In this document: positions 46,040 through 54,166 of the stretch, in pieces
How positions within the stretch are numbered: position 1 is the first letter of the stretch
Layout of the letters: each line of letters starts with the position of its first letter
Assembly: GCA_902785945.1 (NCBI GenBank)
Contig: CADAAR010000011.1
Span: 1-64,000 of the forward strand
Source of the DNA: an uncultured Prevotellaceae bacterium
Lineage (GTDB): Bacteria > Bacteroidota > Bacteroidia > Bacteroidales > Bacteroidaceae
Length of the DNA stretch: 64,000 nucleotides
Reading direction: 5' to 3'
Position numbers and translations under genes: made by a program
Notes under the pieces: model-generated
Seen by the model: the letters and a program-made list of their open reading frames with translations, nothing else
Told to the model about the DNA's origin: nothing
Databases searched by the model: none

Positions 46040-46126
46040 GTCCTAAACCATCAACGCCTGAAAGGATTTCCCCTAAAAGAAAATGGATTTTCCCTAAAAA
46101 AGTTTAGGAATTCGTGTAAGATTTTG

Positions 46127-46134
46127 TAATTTTG
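46127..46134 (+). promoter_or_regulatory. Putative promoter -7 box of the lipoprotein-sigma operon
   Basis: TAATTTTG is 40 bp before the ATG at 46175. The same octamer reads in the opposite direction 88 bp away, toward the divergent barrel gene. Confidence 0.5.
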
Positions 46135-46174
46135 CAGTTATATTGAATAGAATAACAAATATAAAAGCAATCAA

Positions 46175-46879
46175 ATGAAACAGAAATTGATCCTATTATT
46201 GGTGCTGATAGCCAGCCTCGCCGCCTGTACGAAGGATGATGACGATAATGATGATATCTATAAAAATTCAGCAGATATTGCTTCCCTTAAGGAAAATGAT
46301 GGTGAGAAATTAGGCGAGTTTGAAGGAGAGTGGATCGTTGGTCTTATCGATAAAGAAGTGGTAGATACGGCCATATTGACTGTGACAAATAGTTCTTTTC
46401 AAATCAGGTTACCAGAAAAATATCTTGTAAATGAAGAATTTTACATGTATTTTAGTACGCCCCATCCCTATACTGTAAATAACGGAGTTCCTGTTACTTA
46501 TCCTAGATCGAGTCATTATCGTTATGAATATAAACAATCTGAGAAGCGCTATATTTATCCATACAAAGTTCAAGGGTATTCAAATAATAAATACTATTAT
46601 GATTTCAATATCAGTCCAGTGGAATTAAATAATGTTCAACTCTTTGATACGGAAGAATACGAGAAGAAATTAGGTCAACATACTTCACTTCATGGACAAA
46701 CGTTTTATATGGGCTATCAAAGTAGTGTGCAAGGAGTTGGCATCTTTGATACAACAAGTCTATTGTGGACACTTAAGGTTACTTTTGATCAACATTATAT
46801 AATATTTCCAACCATTGATCCGGAAAAAAATAATAATAATCCAATAGAATTAGTGTTTATCGCTAAGAAAAAGCTCTAA
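46175..46879 (+). CDS. Hypothetical lipoprotein upstream of an ECF sigma factor
   Basis: Unrecognised 234-aa lipoprotein: leader MKQKLILLLVLIASLAAC followed by an acidic TKDDDDNDD stretch, the kind of sequence that can act as a surface-export signal in Bacteroidetes. The body is Tyr-rich and beta-like with a lower GC content than its neighbours. It ends 9 bp before the sigma-factor GTG, so it is likely the first gene of that operon and may be a ligand or partner for the signalling pair. That role is inferred from position only. Confidence 0.65.
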   Translation: MKQKLILLLVLIASLAACTKDDDDNDDIYKNSADIASLKENDGEKLGEFEGEWIVGLIDKEVVDTAILTVTNSSFQIRLPEKYLVNEEFYMYFSTPHPYTVNNGVPVTYPRSSHYRYEYKQSEKRYIYPYKVQGYSNNKYYYDFNISPVELNNVQLFDTEEYEKKLGQHTSLHGQTFYMGYQSSVQGVGIFDTTSLLWTLKVTFDQHYIIFPTIDPEKNNNNPIELVFIAKKKL

Positions 46880-46888
46880 ATAAAATCT

Positions 46889-47434
46889 GTGGAGACAGAA
46901 CGCGAACTGTTAGACGCCATACGGGGAGGGGAGCGGGCAGCGATGCGCCGACTCTACGAGCGCTATTCGAGATATGCAATGGCCATTGGCCTGAGGTATG
47001 TCCCCAATCGCGACGAGATGCGCGATGTGCTGCAAGACAGTTTCGTGAAGATCATAACAGGCATCAGCCGCTTTGACTATCGGGGAGAAGGTTCCCTGAA
47101 GTCGTGGGTGTCGAGAATCGTTGCCAACCGCGCCATCGACTATGTGAAGGAACATGAGCGACTGCAATTTACAGGAGAGATACCTGTCGATGTGATAGAG
47201 CCAGAGCCGGATGTGGGTGAAGTGCCCGACGATGCGCTTGACGAGATGATAGGACGTTTGCCAGCCAACTATCGCGTGGTACTCAACCTGTTTGTCTTTG
47301 AACAGCTCTCCCATAGGGAAATCTCCCAACGACTCGGCATCAGCGAACAGAACTCGGCCATACACTTCTATCGAGCGAAGAAGGCCCTACAGAAGATGAT
47401 AAAAGACTATTTAAACAAACGACAAAGGATATGA
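46889..47434 (+). CDS. ECF-type RNA polymerase sigma factor
   Basis: 181-aa sigma-70 family factor of the extracytoplasmic-function group. Region 2 is at about residues 18-90 (RLYERYSRYAM, DVLQDSFVKII), region 4 at about 125-175 (LPANYRVVLNLFVFEQLSHREISQRLGIS). It starts with GTG at 46889. The stop overlaps the next start as ATGA, so the sigma factor and its presumed anti-sigma factor are made together. Target promoters are unknown. Confidence 0.92.
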   Translation: METERELLDAIRGGERAAMRRLYERYSRYAMAIGLRYVPNRDEMRDVLQDSFVKIITGISRFDYRGEGSLKSWVSRIVANRAIDYVKEHERLQFTGEIPVDVIEPEPDVGEVPDDALDEMIGRLPANYRVVLNLFVFEQLSHREISQRLGISEQNSAIHFYRAKKALQKMIKDYLNKRQRI

Positions 47435-48678
47435 ATCAGGACAAATGGACTCAACAACTGCACGATAAGCTGGCAGAGCGCGAAGTAGCTCCACCAGACG
47501 ATTTGTGGGCAGACATTGAGGCAGCCTTGCCCACAAGCCCAGAGGCCAACCAGAAGTCTCGCGCTAGGTTCGTAGCCTTACGTCGTTGGGCTATAGCAGC
47601 ATCCCTCGCCCTTCTCGTGGCTGGCGGAGGCTATCTCTATTGGCCGTCTTCATCAACCCCAGAAGCAACCCCAGCAACTCCCACATCAACACCACACCAA
47701 GAACTCTCTCAGGCCAATCCCCAAGTGCCTGCAGAGTCGCAGGAGAATCAGGATGCCAGGCTTAATGGTAGTAGCGCAGCGAAGAAAAGGGTGCCTGTCC
47801 CCGTGATTCGGCCTACAATCAATCTGGTAGCCCAGACTTCTGTTGAAGATTCTGTCGTTGAAACCATTAACCCCGTTGATGACACTCCTTCTCAGGAAGC
47901 CCTTGCTGACAACACCCAGTCTGTCAGCCCTTCTGCGGAAACTATTGATCGCGACGCCGATGAGGCTATCCGCCAGATAGACGAAGAAATAGCTCAGCTA
48001 TCGTCAAAATCTGATAAGCACATCAGCCTTAACCTCTATGCCTCCAACGGCTTTACCGATATGCAGCATTCCAATGGTGTGCGGATGGACGATGCCTTAG
48101 CTGCCCGTTACAACTTTGAGCAGTATCTTCCCAGCATGGCTCGCACCAGAGACGGAGCGCCTATCATCTATCTGGTGGGTTACGAAGAGCGTCAGAAGCA
48201 CTATCAGCCCATCGCTTTCGGCCTGTCTGTAAGCTATCCGTTGTCGTCGAAGGTGTCGCTGTCTACAGGCGTCACCTATACCCGTCTGCGTTCCGATTTT
48301 GCTTCCATCATCAATGGCACTTCCATCTCGCAGGAACAAACGCTTCACTATCTGGGCGTTCCCTTGAATGCGCAGTATCGCCTGCTTCATTATGGCAACC
48401 TGAACATCTATCTGTCTGCTGGTGCTGAGGCCGATTACAACATCAAGGCCCATTTGGCTTCCGAGGGTGTGACGCAGCACATCGATCGCGATCGATGGCA
48501 GTTCTCCATTCAGGGTGGGGTAGGCCTGCAATATAATGTGTTGCCTCAGCTGGGCCTCTATGCCGAGCCTGGTGTGAAGCATTATTTTGATAATGGCAGT
48601 CGTCTGCGCAACTTCTTCAAAGACAAGCCCACCAGCTTTAACTTGCAGGTGGGCCTCCGATTGCATCTGAATAAATAA
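47431..48678 (+). CDS. Anti-sigma/outer-membrane barrel fusion (dual membrane-spanning type)
   Basis: 415-aa protein with three parts. Residues 1-50 form a short cytosolic segment (WTQQLHDKLAEREVAPPDDLW) of the kind that binds sigma factors. A transmembrane helix (about 51-70, WAIAASLALLVAGGGYLYW) is followed by a long Pro/Ser/Glu-rich linker (about 71-195). The C-terminal part (about 205-415) is a barrel-like domain ending LQVGLRLHLNK. It could span both membranes, as described for dual membrane-spanning anti-sigma factors of Bacteroides. It is coupled to the ECF sigma gene by an ATGA overlap. Confidence 0.8.
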   Translation: MNQDKWTQQLHDKLAEREVAPPDDLWADIEAALPTSPEANQKSRARFVALRRWAIAASLALLVAGGGYLYWPSSSTPEATPATPTSTPHQELSQANPQVPAESQENQDARLNGSSAAKKRVPVPVIRPTINLVAQTSVEDSVVETINPVDDTPSQEALADNTQSVSPSAETIDRDADEAIRQIDEEIAQLSSKSDKHISLNLYASNGFTDMQHSNGVRMDDALAARYNFEQYLPSMARTRDGAPIIYLVGYEERQKHYQPIAFGLSVSYPLSSKVSLSTGVTYTRLRSDFASIINGTSISQEQTLHYLGVPLNAQYRLLHYGNLNIYLSAGAEADYNIKAHLASEGVTQHIDRDRWQFSIQGGVGLQYNVLPQLGLYAEPGVKHYFDNGSRLRNFFKDKPTSFNLQVGLRLHLNK

Positions 48679-48681
48679 TAA

Positions 48682-49761
48682 CTAAGTTTCCTGTAGTCGA
48701 TGCAGATGGCAGAACAGTAGTTTGCCATCGCCATCGCGCAGATGCATGCCGTTGCCTTGACAGTAGCGGAAATACTTGCAGTCGGCACACTCGCCCGTAC
48801 GCATCCATTCGCGCTGACGATAGGCCGCATAACGGTTCTCCCAAACCTCCATGAAGTCGTCTTTGTAGATATTGCCTTGATGGTAGTCGGCTCGGATGCT
48901 GGCACAGGCAGCAATAGAACCATCGGCCATCACAGAACCCACCGTTACACCTGCCTGACAAGCGAACAACCGACTACGCACATCGCCTTCGTAGTTGCCA
49001 AGGAAGCCCTCGCAGCCGTAGTCTACACGAATACGACCCTCCTTGCGTACCTTCTTTATATAGTCGAACACCCCACGGAACTCTTCGTTCGTGAGTCGCA
49101 TATCAGGATCGAGGGCAGCACGGCCTACAGGGAAAACGGTAAAGAGTCGCCAACGCTTCACACCTTTCGAAATCAGTAACTCCTTGATATCGTCGAGCTT
49201 TGAAAGGTTACGACGATTCACGCAGGTGACAATGTCGAAGAGGAAGCCCTCAGTAGCCACCAACATATCTATCGCCTGACTTACCATCTGGAAACTCTGG
49301 TCGTTGCCTCGCATCCAGTTGTGGTCTTCCTCCAGACCGTCGAGACTGATGGTCATCGAGTGGATACCTGCCTGCAGAAGGCCTTGCCAGCGTTGATGCG
49401 TAAGATGCAGCGCATTGGTCACCATTCCCCAAGGAAAACCCTTTTCGTAGATGGCGCGTCCACAGGCCTCGATATCGCGACGCATCAGCGGCTCACCTCC
49501 TGAGATGATGACGAACACCTTATGGGGATCGGTCTTGGCAGCAATACTGTCGAGCACACGCAGAAAGTCTTCCTTGGGCATATCGTTGCTCTCTGCCTTC
49601 ATCTTACAGTCGCTGCCACAATGCCTACATTTCAGGTCGCAGCGCAAGGTACACTCCCAGAACAACTGTTTCAACGGGTGTTCCTCGCAGACGAGCTTTT
49701 CTTTTTGTCGCCAGAGTTCAAGGGCGAGCTTCTTCCTCAGGCTCAAAGGTGTGGGCTTCAT
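48682..49761 (-). CDS. Radical SAM/SPASM enzyme of the rSAM/lipoprotein system
   Basis: 359-aa radical SAM enzyme. The cluster motif is CDLKCRHC (CxxxCxxC, about residues 37-44), followed by the GGEPL motif (about 88). A C-terminal SPASM-type Cys cluster includes CADCKYFRYC (about 327-336). Such enzymes often modify a peptide or protein. Its start overlaps the upstream lipoprotein stop by 4 bp, the arrangement of the described rSAM/lipoprotein pair. The reaction is unknown. Confidence 0.88.
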   Translation of the reverse strand: MKPTPLSLRKKLALELWRQKEKLVCEEHPLKQLFWECTLRCDLKCRHCGSDCKMKAESNDMPKEDFLRVLDSIAAKTDPHKVFVIISGGEPLMRRDIEACGRAIYEKGFPWGMVTNALHLTHQRWQGLLQAGIHSMTISLDGLEEDHNWMRGNDQSFQMVSQAIDMLVATEGFLFDIVTCVNRRNLSKLDDIKELLISKGVKRWRLFTVFPVGRAALDPDMRLTNEEFRGVFDYIKKVRKEGRIRVDYGCEGFLGNYEGDVRSRLFACQAGVTVGSVMADGSIAACASIRADYHQGNIYKDDFMEVWENRYAAYRQREWMRTGECADCKYFRYCQGNGMHLRDGDGKLLFCHLHRLQET

Positions 49762-50255
49762 GGCTTCTTCTTCAGTTTGACATCAGTGGTTATTTCAAAC
49801 TTACCAGTATACCAGTGATGGTCGCCTTCTCCCGCTTTCACGGCCTTGTCGTAGTCAATATCGAGCGTGTCGCTGAGGAATTCACCGCCATTGGCCTCGC
49901 CGTCTATATCCTCGACAATCAATTTGATATGTTCACTACCAAGAGGCTTTCCATAAAAATCGGAACCTAATCGATATGTAAACTGATAATTTCCAGATGG
50001 ATTGGTCAGTATCGAATCCATACCATAGATATGCCCCTCATCCTTATAGACTTCTTTCAGCGAGGTCTTGATACCTTGAACGGGTGTACCTGCCTCATCT
50101 GTCACCGTACCCTTCAGAATATAATCAGCATGAGGCGCACCATACTCTACAGGTGTACCATATTCCTCTGGCTCATCAAGTGAGCAACTAAATCCCAACA
50201 TCGACAGCAAAGCTGTCAGAACAGCGTTGTACCAACGGTTAAATCTTACTTTCAT
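49758..50255 (-). CDS. Radical SAM-associated lipoprotein
   Basis: 165-aa lipoprotein (leader ending LGFSC, Cys about residue 24) with an Ig-like or carboxypeptidase-regulatory-like beta domain starting ILKGTVTDEAGTPVQGIKT. It precedes the radical SAM gene and overlaps it by 4 bp. It matches the lipoprotein member of the rSAM/lipoprotein system as I remember it, and is a candidate substrate or partner; whether it is modified is not known. Confidence 0.8.
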   Translation of the reverse strand: MKVRFNRWYNAVLTALLSMLGFSCSLDEPEEYGTPVEYGAPHADYILKGTVTDEAGTPVQGIKTSLKEVYKDEGHIYGMDSILTNPSGNYQFTYRLGSDFYGKPLGSEHIKLIVEDIDGEANGGEFLSDTLDIDYDKAVKAGEGDHHWYTGKFEITTDVKLKKKP

Positions 50256-50257
50256 TT

Positions 50258-50701
50258 TTATTGCAATTTTTTCTTGAAATAATATCCTGGGCCATCGTAT
50301 GCCATACCGTAATCGAGCACCATCATGCCGTCCTTAAACCAATAAGTGCATTGTTGGCCTCCAAGGTTGATAGTGGTGAATACCGTTCCATCGTACTTAT
50401 TTGTTTGAGTATCAATGACTTTGTAGGAATAAGTACCTGTAGCCATAAAGACTTTCACCTCTTTAGTCTCTACCTGTACGGTTTGGTTAGGATAGAAACA
50501 GACTGTCACATCGCCTGCTTCATAGTCACGAATACCCCCCCAGCCAAAGTTGGCTTTCACCAAATACCACGTACCATCGAGTGTTGTGGGATTATCATCA
50601 TAGATCGCAACGTCCTCATCATCACTACTGCAACTGCTTATACCGACAGCTAGCATCAGCATCGCGAACATCCATAATATACGATTCTTTTTCATATTCA
50701 T
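50258..50701 (-). CDS. Hypothetical lipocalin-like lipoprotein
   Basis: 147-aa lipoprotein with leader KKNRILWMFAMLMLAVGISS followed by CSSDDED. The body starts TLDGTWYLVKANFGWGG and is beta-rich, as in small lipocalin-like proteins of Bacteroidetes; no function is known. A second in-frame ATG two codons in (50695) is an equally good start and matches the related leaders at 51482 and 52819. It lies 2 bp before the rSAM-associated lipoprotein. Confidence 0.68.
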   Translation of the reverse strand: MNMKKNRILWMFAMLMLAVGISSCSSDDEDVAIYDDNPTTLDGTWYLVKANFGWGGIRDYEAGDVTVCFYPNQTVQVETKEVKVFMATGTYSYKVIDTQTNKYDGTVFTTINLGGQQCTYWFKDGMMVLDYGMAYDGPGYYFKKKLQ

Positions 50702-50717
50702 TCGTTTCTCTTTGTCG

Positions 50718-51482
50718 TTATTCAGTAATCATAATTAGTTCACCTGTATGGGCATCAATCTGCGCATGATATCGAGGTGCTGTAAAGTACATAACATTTG
50801 GATCCCCTGGAGCATAAGGTCCTTCAATACAATAGACAAGCCGCTGATCTCGAACAACCAGTCCGTTCTTTCTAGAAGAGTATTCGTTAATATAAAGTTT
50901 ACAAGGCCATGTGTCGTCTCTGTCAACATTCAGATAGTTTGCCAAAATCTGTTTGGCCTTTTGTTCTGTGATTTCGGGAATGGGATCGAGATCTTTGATG
51001 TCAATGAATGATTCTGTAAAGGCGTATGACATCCATTTGCCTTGTGGGGTTATGAAATAATAGAATCGTGACATCCCGTTTGCCACGAGAACTCCTTTAT
51101 AGTAATGTTCATAGACTTCGTAAAACTGTTGAAAATCAGGATATTCATCAACGGCTGACAATTCACCTTGACGTATTAACCGGATTTCATTGCCATCGCT
51201 TAGTGGGAATAAGTACATAATTTCATCTAATGATGATGGACAGCTATACAATTTCTCAAAAGAATCGTTTCCTAACAAGAAGAATGTCAATCCTGTTACT
51301 CTATTGGATTCATCTCGTGTAATAGTCCATCCGTTGATGGATTCTGTATAATACTTCTCTGTAAAAGAGTTATCATATATTCCTTTTGCAATGCTAGTGG
51401 TTTCGTCATCACTACTGCAACTGCTCATGCCGACAGCCATCATCAGCAAAGCAAACATCCATAATAAGATACTCTTTTTCAT
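50718..51482 (-). CDS. Hypothetical lipoprotein, first gene of the rSAM operon
   Basis: 254-aa lipoprotein: leader KKSILLWMFALLMMAVGMSS then CSSDDE. The C-terminal part (about 165-254) has EQKAKQILANYLNVD and ends YHAQIDAHTGELIMI, which resembles a PepSY-like fold; this is a weak call. It starts a four-gene minus-strand operon (gaps 16, 2 and -4 bp). The promoter is likely the TACCTTTG on the minus strand at 51585-51592. Confidence 0.65.
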   Translation of the reverse strand: MKKSILLWMFALLMMAVGMSSCSSDDETTSIAKGIYDNSFTEKYYTESINGWTITRDESNRVTGLTFFLLGNDSFEKLYSCPSSLDEIMYLFPLSDGNEIRLIRQGELSAVDEYPDFQQFYEVYEHYYKGVLVANGMSRFYYFITPQGKWMSYAFTESFIDIKDLDPIPEITEQKAKQILANYLNVDRDDTWPCKLYINEYSSRKNGLVVRDQRLVYCIEGPYAPGDPNVMYFTAPRYHAQIDAHTGELIMITE

Positions 51483-52116
51483 ATGCCTATTTATTGCCTT
51501 TTATATCATACAACTCGATTCTTCGAAAATCTTGCACGAGAGGGCTAAACTATTAACTTTTTTTAAATGAAAAATCTCCAGATGCAAAGGTAAAGCTTAT
51601 TTCTTAAAAAACAAAAATATTACTCGATTATTCTCTCAGAACTTTTGAAAACTCAAAAATAGTCCTGATATTTGCAGCAATAATTAAATGTTAAACTCTT
51701 AAATTATTTGGTTAACAAAAATAATGGCTTAATCATTATGGTTTTTCGCATACCCTAGGGAACAATCGTTTTCTGCCTAGGGAAAATTTGCTGCCTGCCT
51801 AGGGCGCAAAAACGGCATAACTAGGCAAAAAATGAGGGCGCGAGAAAAGTGTATTGAAAATTCCGTACAAGCAGGCGGTGGCTCTTTAGCGAGAACAAGA
51901 GTCTTCTATCTGTAGAGAAGAGGCTTCTGTTGAATGATAAGGGACAAGTATTGGGAAATGACGAAGTTGGCTACGACTGGCGATCAGGTTGGCTATGGTT
52001 GGCGACCTGCTACGGGTAAGCGAGTAGTATTCCCGTTAGGAGTGAGAACTATTCTCTTTGATAGCGAGAATACTGCTCGCAAAAAAACCTCATCCCTCAC
52101 ATAATTGGGATAAGTG
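51483..52116. repeat. Gene-free spacer with CCTAGG-rich repeats
   Basis: I see no credible gene. At 51585-51592 the minus strand reads TACCTTTG, a promoter for the lipoprotein operon. At about 51755-51825 there are four CTAGG words in CCCTAGGGAACAATCG, TGCCTAGGGAAAATTTGC, TGCCTAGGGCGCA and ACTAGGCA; this block resembles 6530-6575. At 52042-52079, GAGAACTATTCTC and GCGAGAATACTGCTCGC resemble the 6280-6317 and 25300-25360 motifs. The middle contains short GGTTGGC(T/G) repeats (about 51968-52003). Confidence 0.5.
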
Positions 52117-52533
52117 TTATACTGTTTGTAATTCTTTTGCGAAACTATGAAAAGCCTCTCTAATTTGAGCCACTCTCTGTTCACTAGGTTTAGAGATGCC
52201 ATAGATATATCTGGCCAACAAACTCTTGTTGATATTAAGCGCACGCGCAACTTCCGATACGTTCAGCCAAGGACAACGTTTGAACATCGCAGCAACTTCA
52301 TTATTGTCATCTGGCTCTGACTTCTCGTAGAAACTCGATATGTGCATATCCGCATCGATACTTTCCCATCTAATGGCTCTACCGTCATCTACAATGATAT
52401 AATCATTGCGCTGTTCTGTCGTAGCTTCCTCCAATTCTGGATATGCTTCGAGCGGACGGCTCATAACGTTATTCTCCGTTGAACGCATGTAAATCCGATT
52501 CCCTTCAAACCATAAATTCTTAATCTTTTCCAT
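52117..52533 (-). CDS. DUF2442 protein with a C-terminal helix-turn-helix (orphan antitoxin-like)
   Basis: 138-aa protein. Residues 1-70 are DUF2442-like (MEKIKNLWFEGNRIYMR, SRPLEAYPELEEAT, IRWESIDADMHI). Residues 85-125 form an HTH (CPWLNVSEVARALNINKSLLARYI). DUF2442 proteins are usually antitoxins paired with a DUF4160 toxin. No DUF4160 gene is on either side, so this is an orphan, possibly a transcription factor. A TATCTTTG box on the minus strand is at 52628-52635. Confidence 0.75.
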   Translation of the reverse strand: MEKIKNLWFEGNRIYMRSTENNVMSRPLEAYPELEEATTEQRNDYIIVDDGRAIRWESIDADMHISSFYEKSEPDDNNEVAAMFKRCPWLNVSEVARALNINKSLLARYIYGISKPSEQRVAQIREAFHSFAKELQTV

Positions 52534-52627
52534 AATCTATCGAATAGGCTGATGTTCATCCAGATAGAAGAAAAATCTGAGTCCAAATATTCTAAGTAGT
52601 GTGGGAATTACTTCCTCTTTTTTGCTG

Positions 52628-52635
52628 CAAAGATA
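52628..52635 (-). promoter_or_regulatory. Putative promoter -7 box of the DUF2442 gene
   Basis: The minus strand reads TATCTTTG, matching TAnnTTTG, 94 bp upstream of the ATG at 52533. Confidence 0.45.
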
Positions 52636-52818
52636 GGTATAAATTTTTATACTTCCAAATTTTTACGTCTTTTTCTTGCTTGTTTCTAAATTAATTATTA
52701 TTTTTGCCAATCCAATAAGACAGAATTTTGTGACAAAGAATGTTAAAAGTGTCATACCTCTGTGTAAGATTTCGACGCTCGGGTGTTATATAAGAAAGAA
52801 CTAATAAAAACAAGGCGT

Positions 52819-54156
52819 ATGAAAAAGAATCGTATAATATGGACGTTTGCGATGCTGATGCTGGTAGTCGGCATGAGCAGTTGCAGTAAGAGTGACAGTG
52901 AGGAGATCGCGAATGAAGAGCCTGTGAACGAAGAGGTGACGAATGATGAGCCGCTGTCGAACGAAGGGAACGACTATAAACCCATCGAACTCACGCGAGC
53001 CGAGCAGGAACTGGTGACGGCCAACAATGACTTTGCCTTCAACCTGTTCCGTAAAGCTGGGCCCCGTATGACAAATGGTGCTTCTGGTCCTTGCTTTACC
53101 GAGCCCAACAAGAGCACTATCCTCTCACCCATCAGCATTACCTACGCCCTCGGTATGCTGAACAATGGTGCCGCTGGTGAGACGCAGGCACAGATCATTA
53201 AGGTATTAGGTTTTGGAGAGACGGGTGCTGATGGCATCAACACCTTCTGCCAGAAGATGCTCACCGAGGCACCCAACCTCGACAAGTTGACGAAGGTAAT
53301 GATAGCCAACACCATCTATATGAACAAGGATTATCAGTTGAATCCCGACTTCGTGACGAAAGCTAAGAGCTATTACAACGCAGAGCCCGAGACGCGTGAC
53401 TTCCATGATGGCAAGACGATGGACGTGATCAATCAGTGGGGCAGCGACCATACGGAGAAGATGATTGAGAAGGTGCTCGACAAGGACGAGTTCGACCCCT
53501 CAGCTGTGAGCTATCTGCTGAACGCCATCTATTTCAAGGGTGCTTGGGCGGAGAAGTTCGATAAGGTCAATACGAAAGATGAGGCTTTCACGAAAGAGGA
53601 CAATCAAGAGGTGCAGGTGCCGATGATGCATCAGGAGCATGAGTTCAACTATACGGAGGATGAGGATTGTCAGGCACTCTGTCTGCCCTATGGCAACAAT
53701 GCCTATCGCATGACCATCCTGTTGCCGAAGGCAGGCAGAACCGTATATAGTCTGGCCCAGAAACTTTCGGCTAAGACTTGGCAACGATTCCAGTGGATGG
53801 GAAGCACAGCCATCGTGGATGTGAAATTGCCACGTTTCGAGTCGAAGACAGATGTGGACTTAAAGCCAGTTATGTCGGCACTCGGCATGCCCAACGCCTT
53901 TGACGACCTTTTGGCAGAGTTCCCTTACTTCTGCAATGCGCCGACCTATATCGGTCTGATGAAGCAGGTGGCCTGTATCAAACTCAACGAGGAGGGCACA
54001 GAGGCAGCGGCGGTCACGGTGATAGGAATGAAGGAGAATGCAATGCCTCAAGAACCAAAGCACGTGAACTTCCACACCACGCGTCCGTTCATATACGTCA
54101 TCAGCGAACAGTCGACAGACGCCATCTTCTTCATCGGACAATATTTGGGCGATTAA
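52819..54156 (+). CDS. Serpin-family protease inhibitor, lipoprotein
   Basis: 445-aa bacterial serpin anchored as a lipoprotein (leader KKNRIIWTFAMLMLVVGMSS, then CSKSD). An acidic linker (about residues 28-55) precedes the serpin core, which has SPISITYALGMLNNGAAGETQ near 90 and the hinge EEGTEAAAVTVIGM, a sequence compatible with an inhibitory mechanism. The reactive loop follows around MKENAMPQEP, and the end FIYVISEQSTDAIFFIGQY is canonical. The ATG at 52819 is chosen because the leader matches two other lipoproteins here. Possible defence against host or competitor proteases. Confidence 0.9.
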   Translation: MKKNRIIWTFAMLMLVVGMSSCSKSDSEEIANEEPVNEEVTNDEPLSNEGNDYKPIELTRAEQELVTANNDFAFNLFRKAGPRMTNGASGPCFTEPNKSTILSPISITYALGMLNNGAAGETQAQIIKVLGFGETGADGINTFCQKMLTEAPNLDKLTKVMIANTIYMNKDYQLNPDFVTKAKSYYNAEPETRDFHDGKTMDVINQWGSDHTEKMIEKVLDKDEFDPSAVSYLLNAIYFKGAWAEKFDKVNTKDEAFTKEDNQEVQVPMMHQEHEFNYTEDEDCQALCLPYGNNAYRMTILLPKAGRTVYSLAQKLSAKTWQRFQWMGSTAIVDVKLPRFESKTDVDLKPVMSALGMPNAFDDLLAEFPYFCNAPTYIGLMKQVACIKLNEEGTEAAAVTVIGMKENAMPQEPKHVNFHTTRPFIYVISEQSTDAIFFIGQYLGD

Positions 54157-54166
54157 AAAAGCTGGA

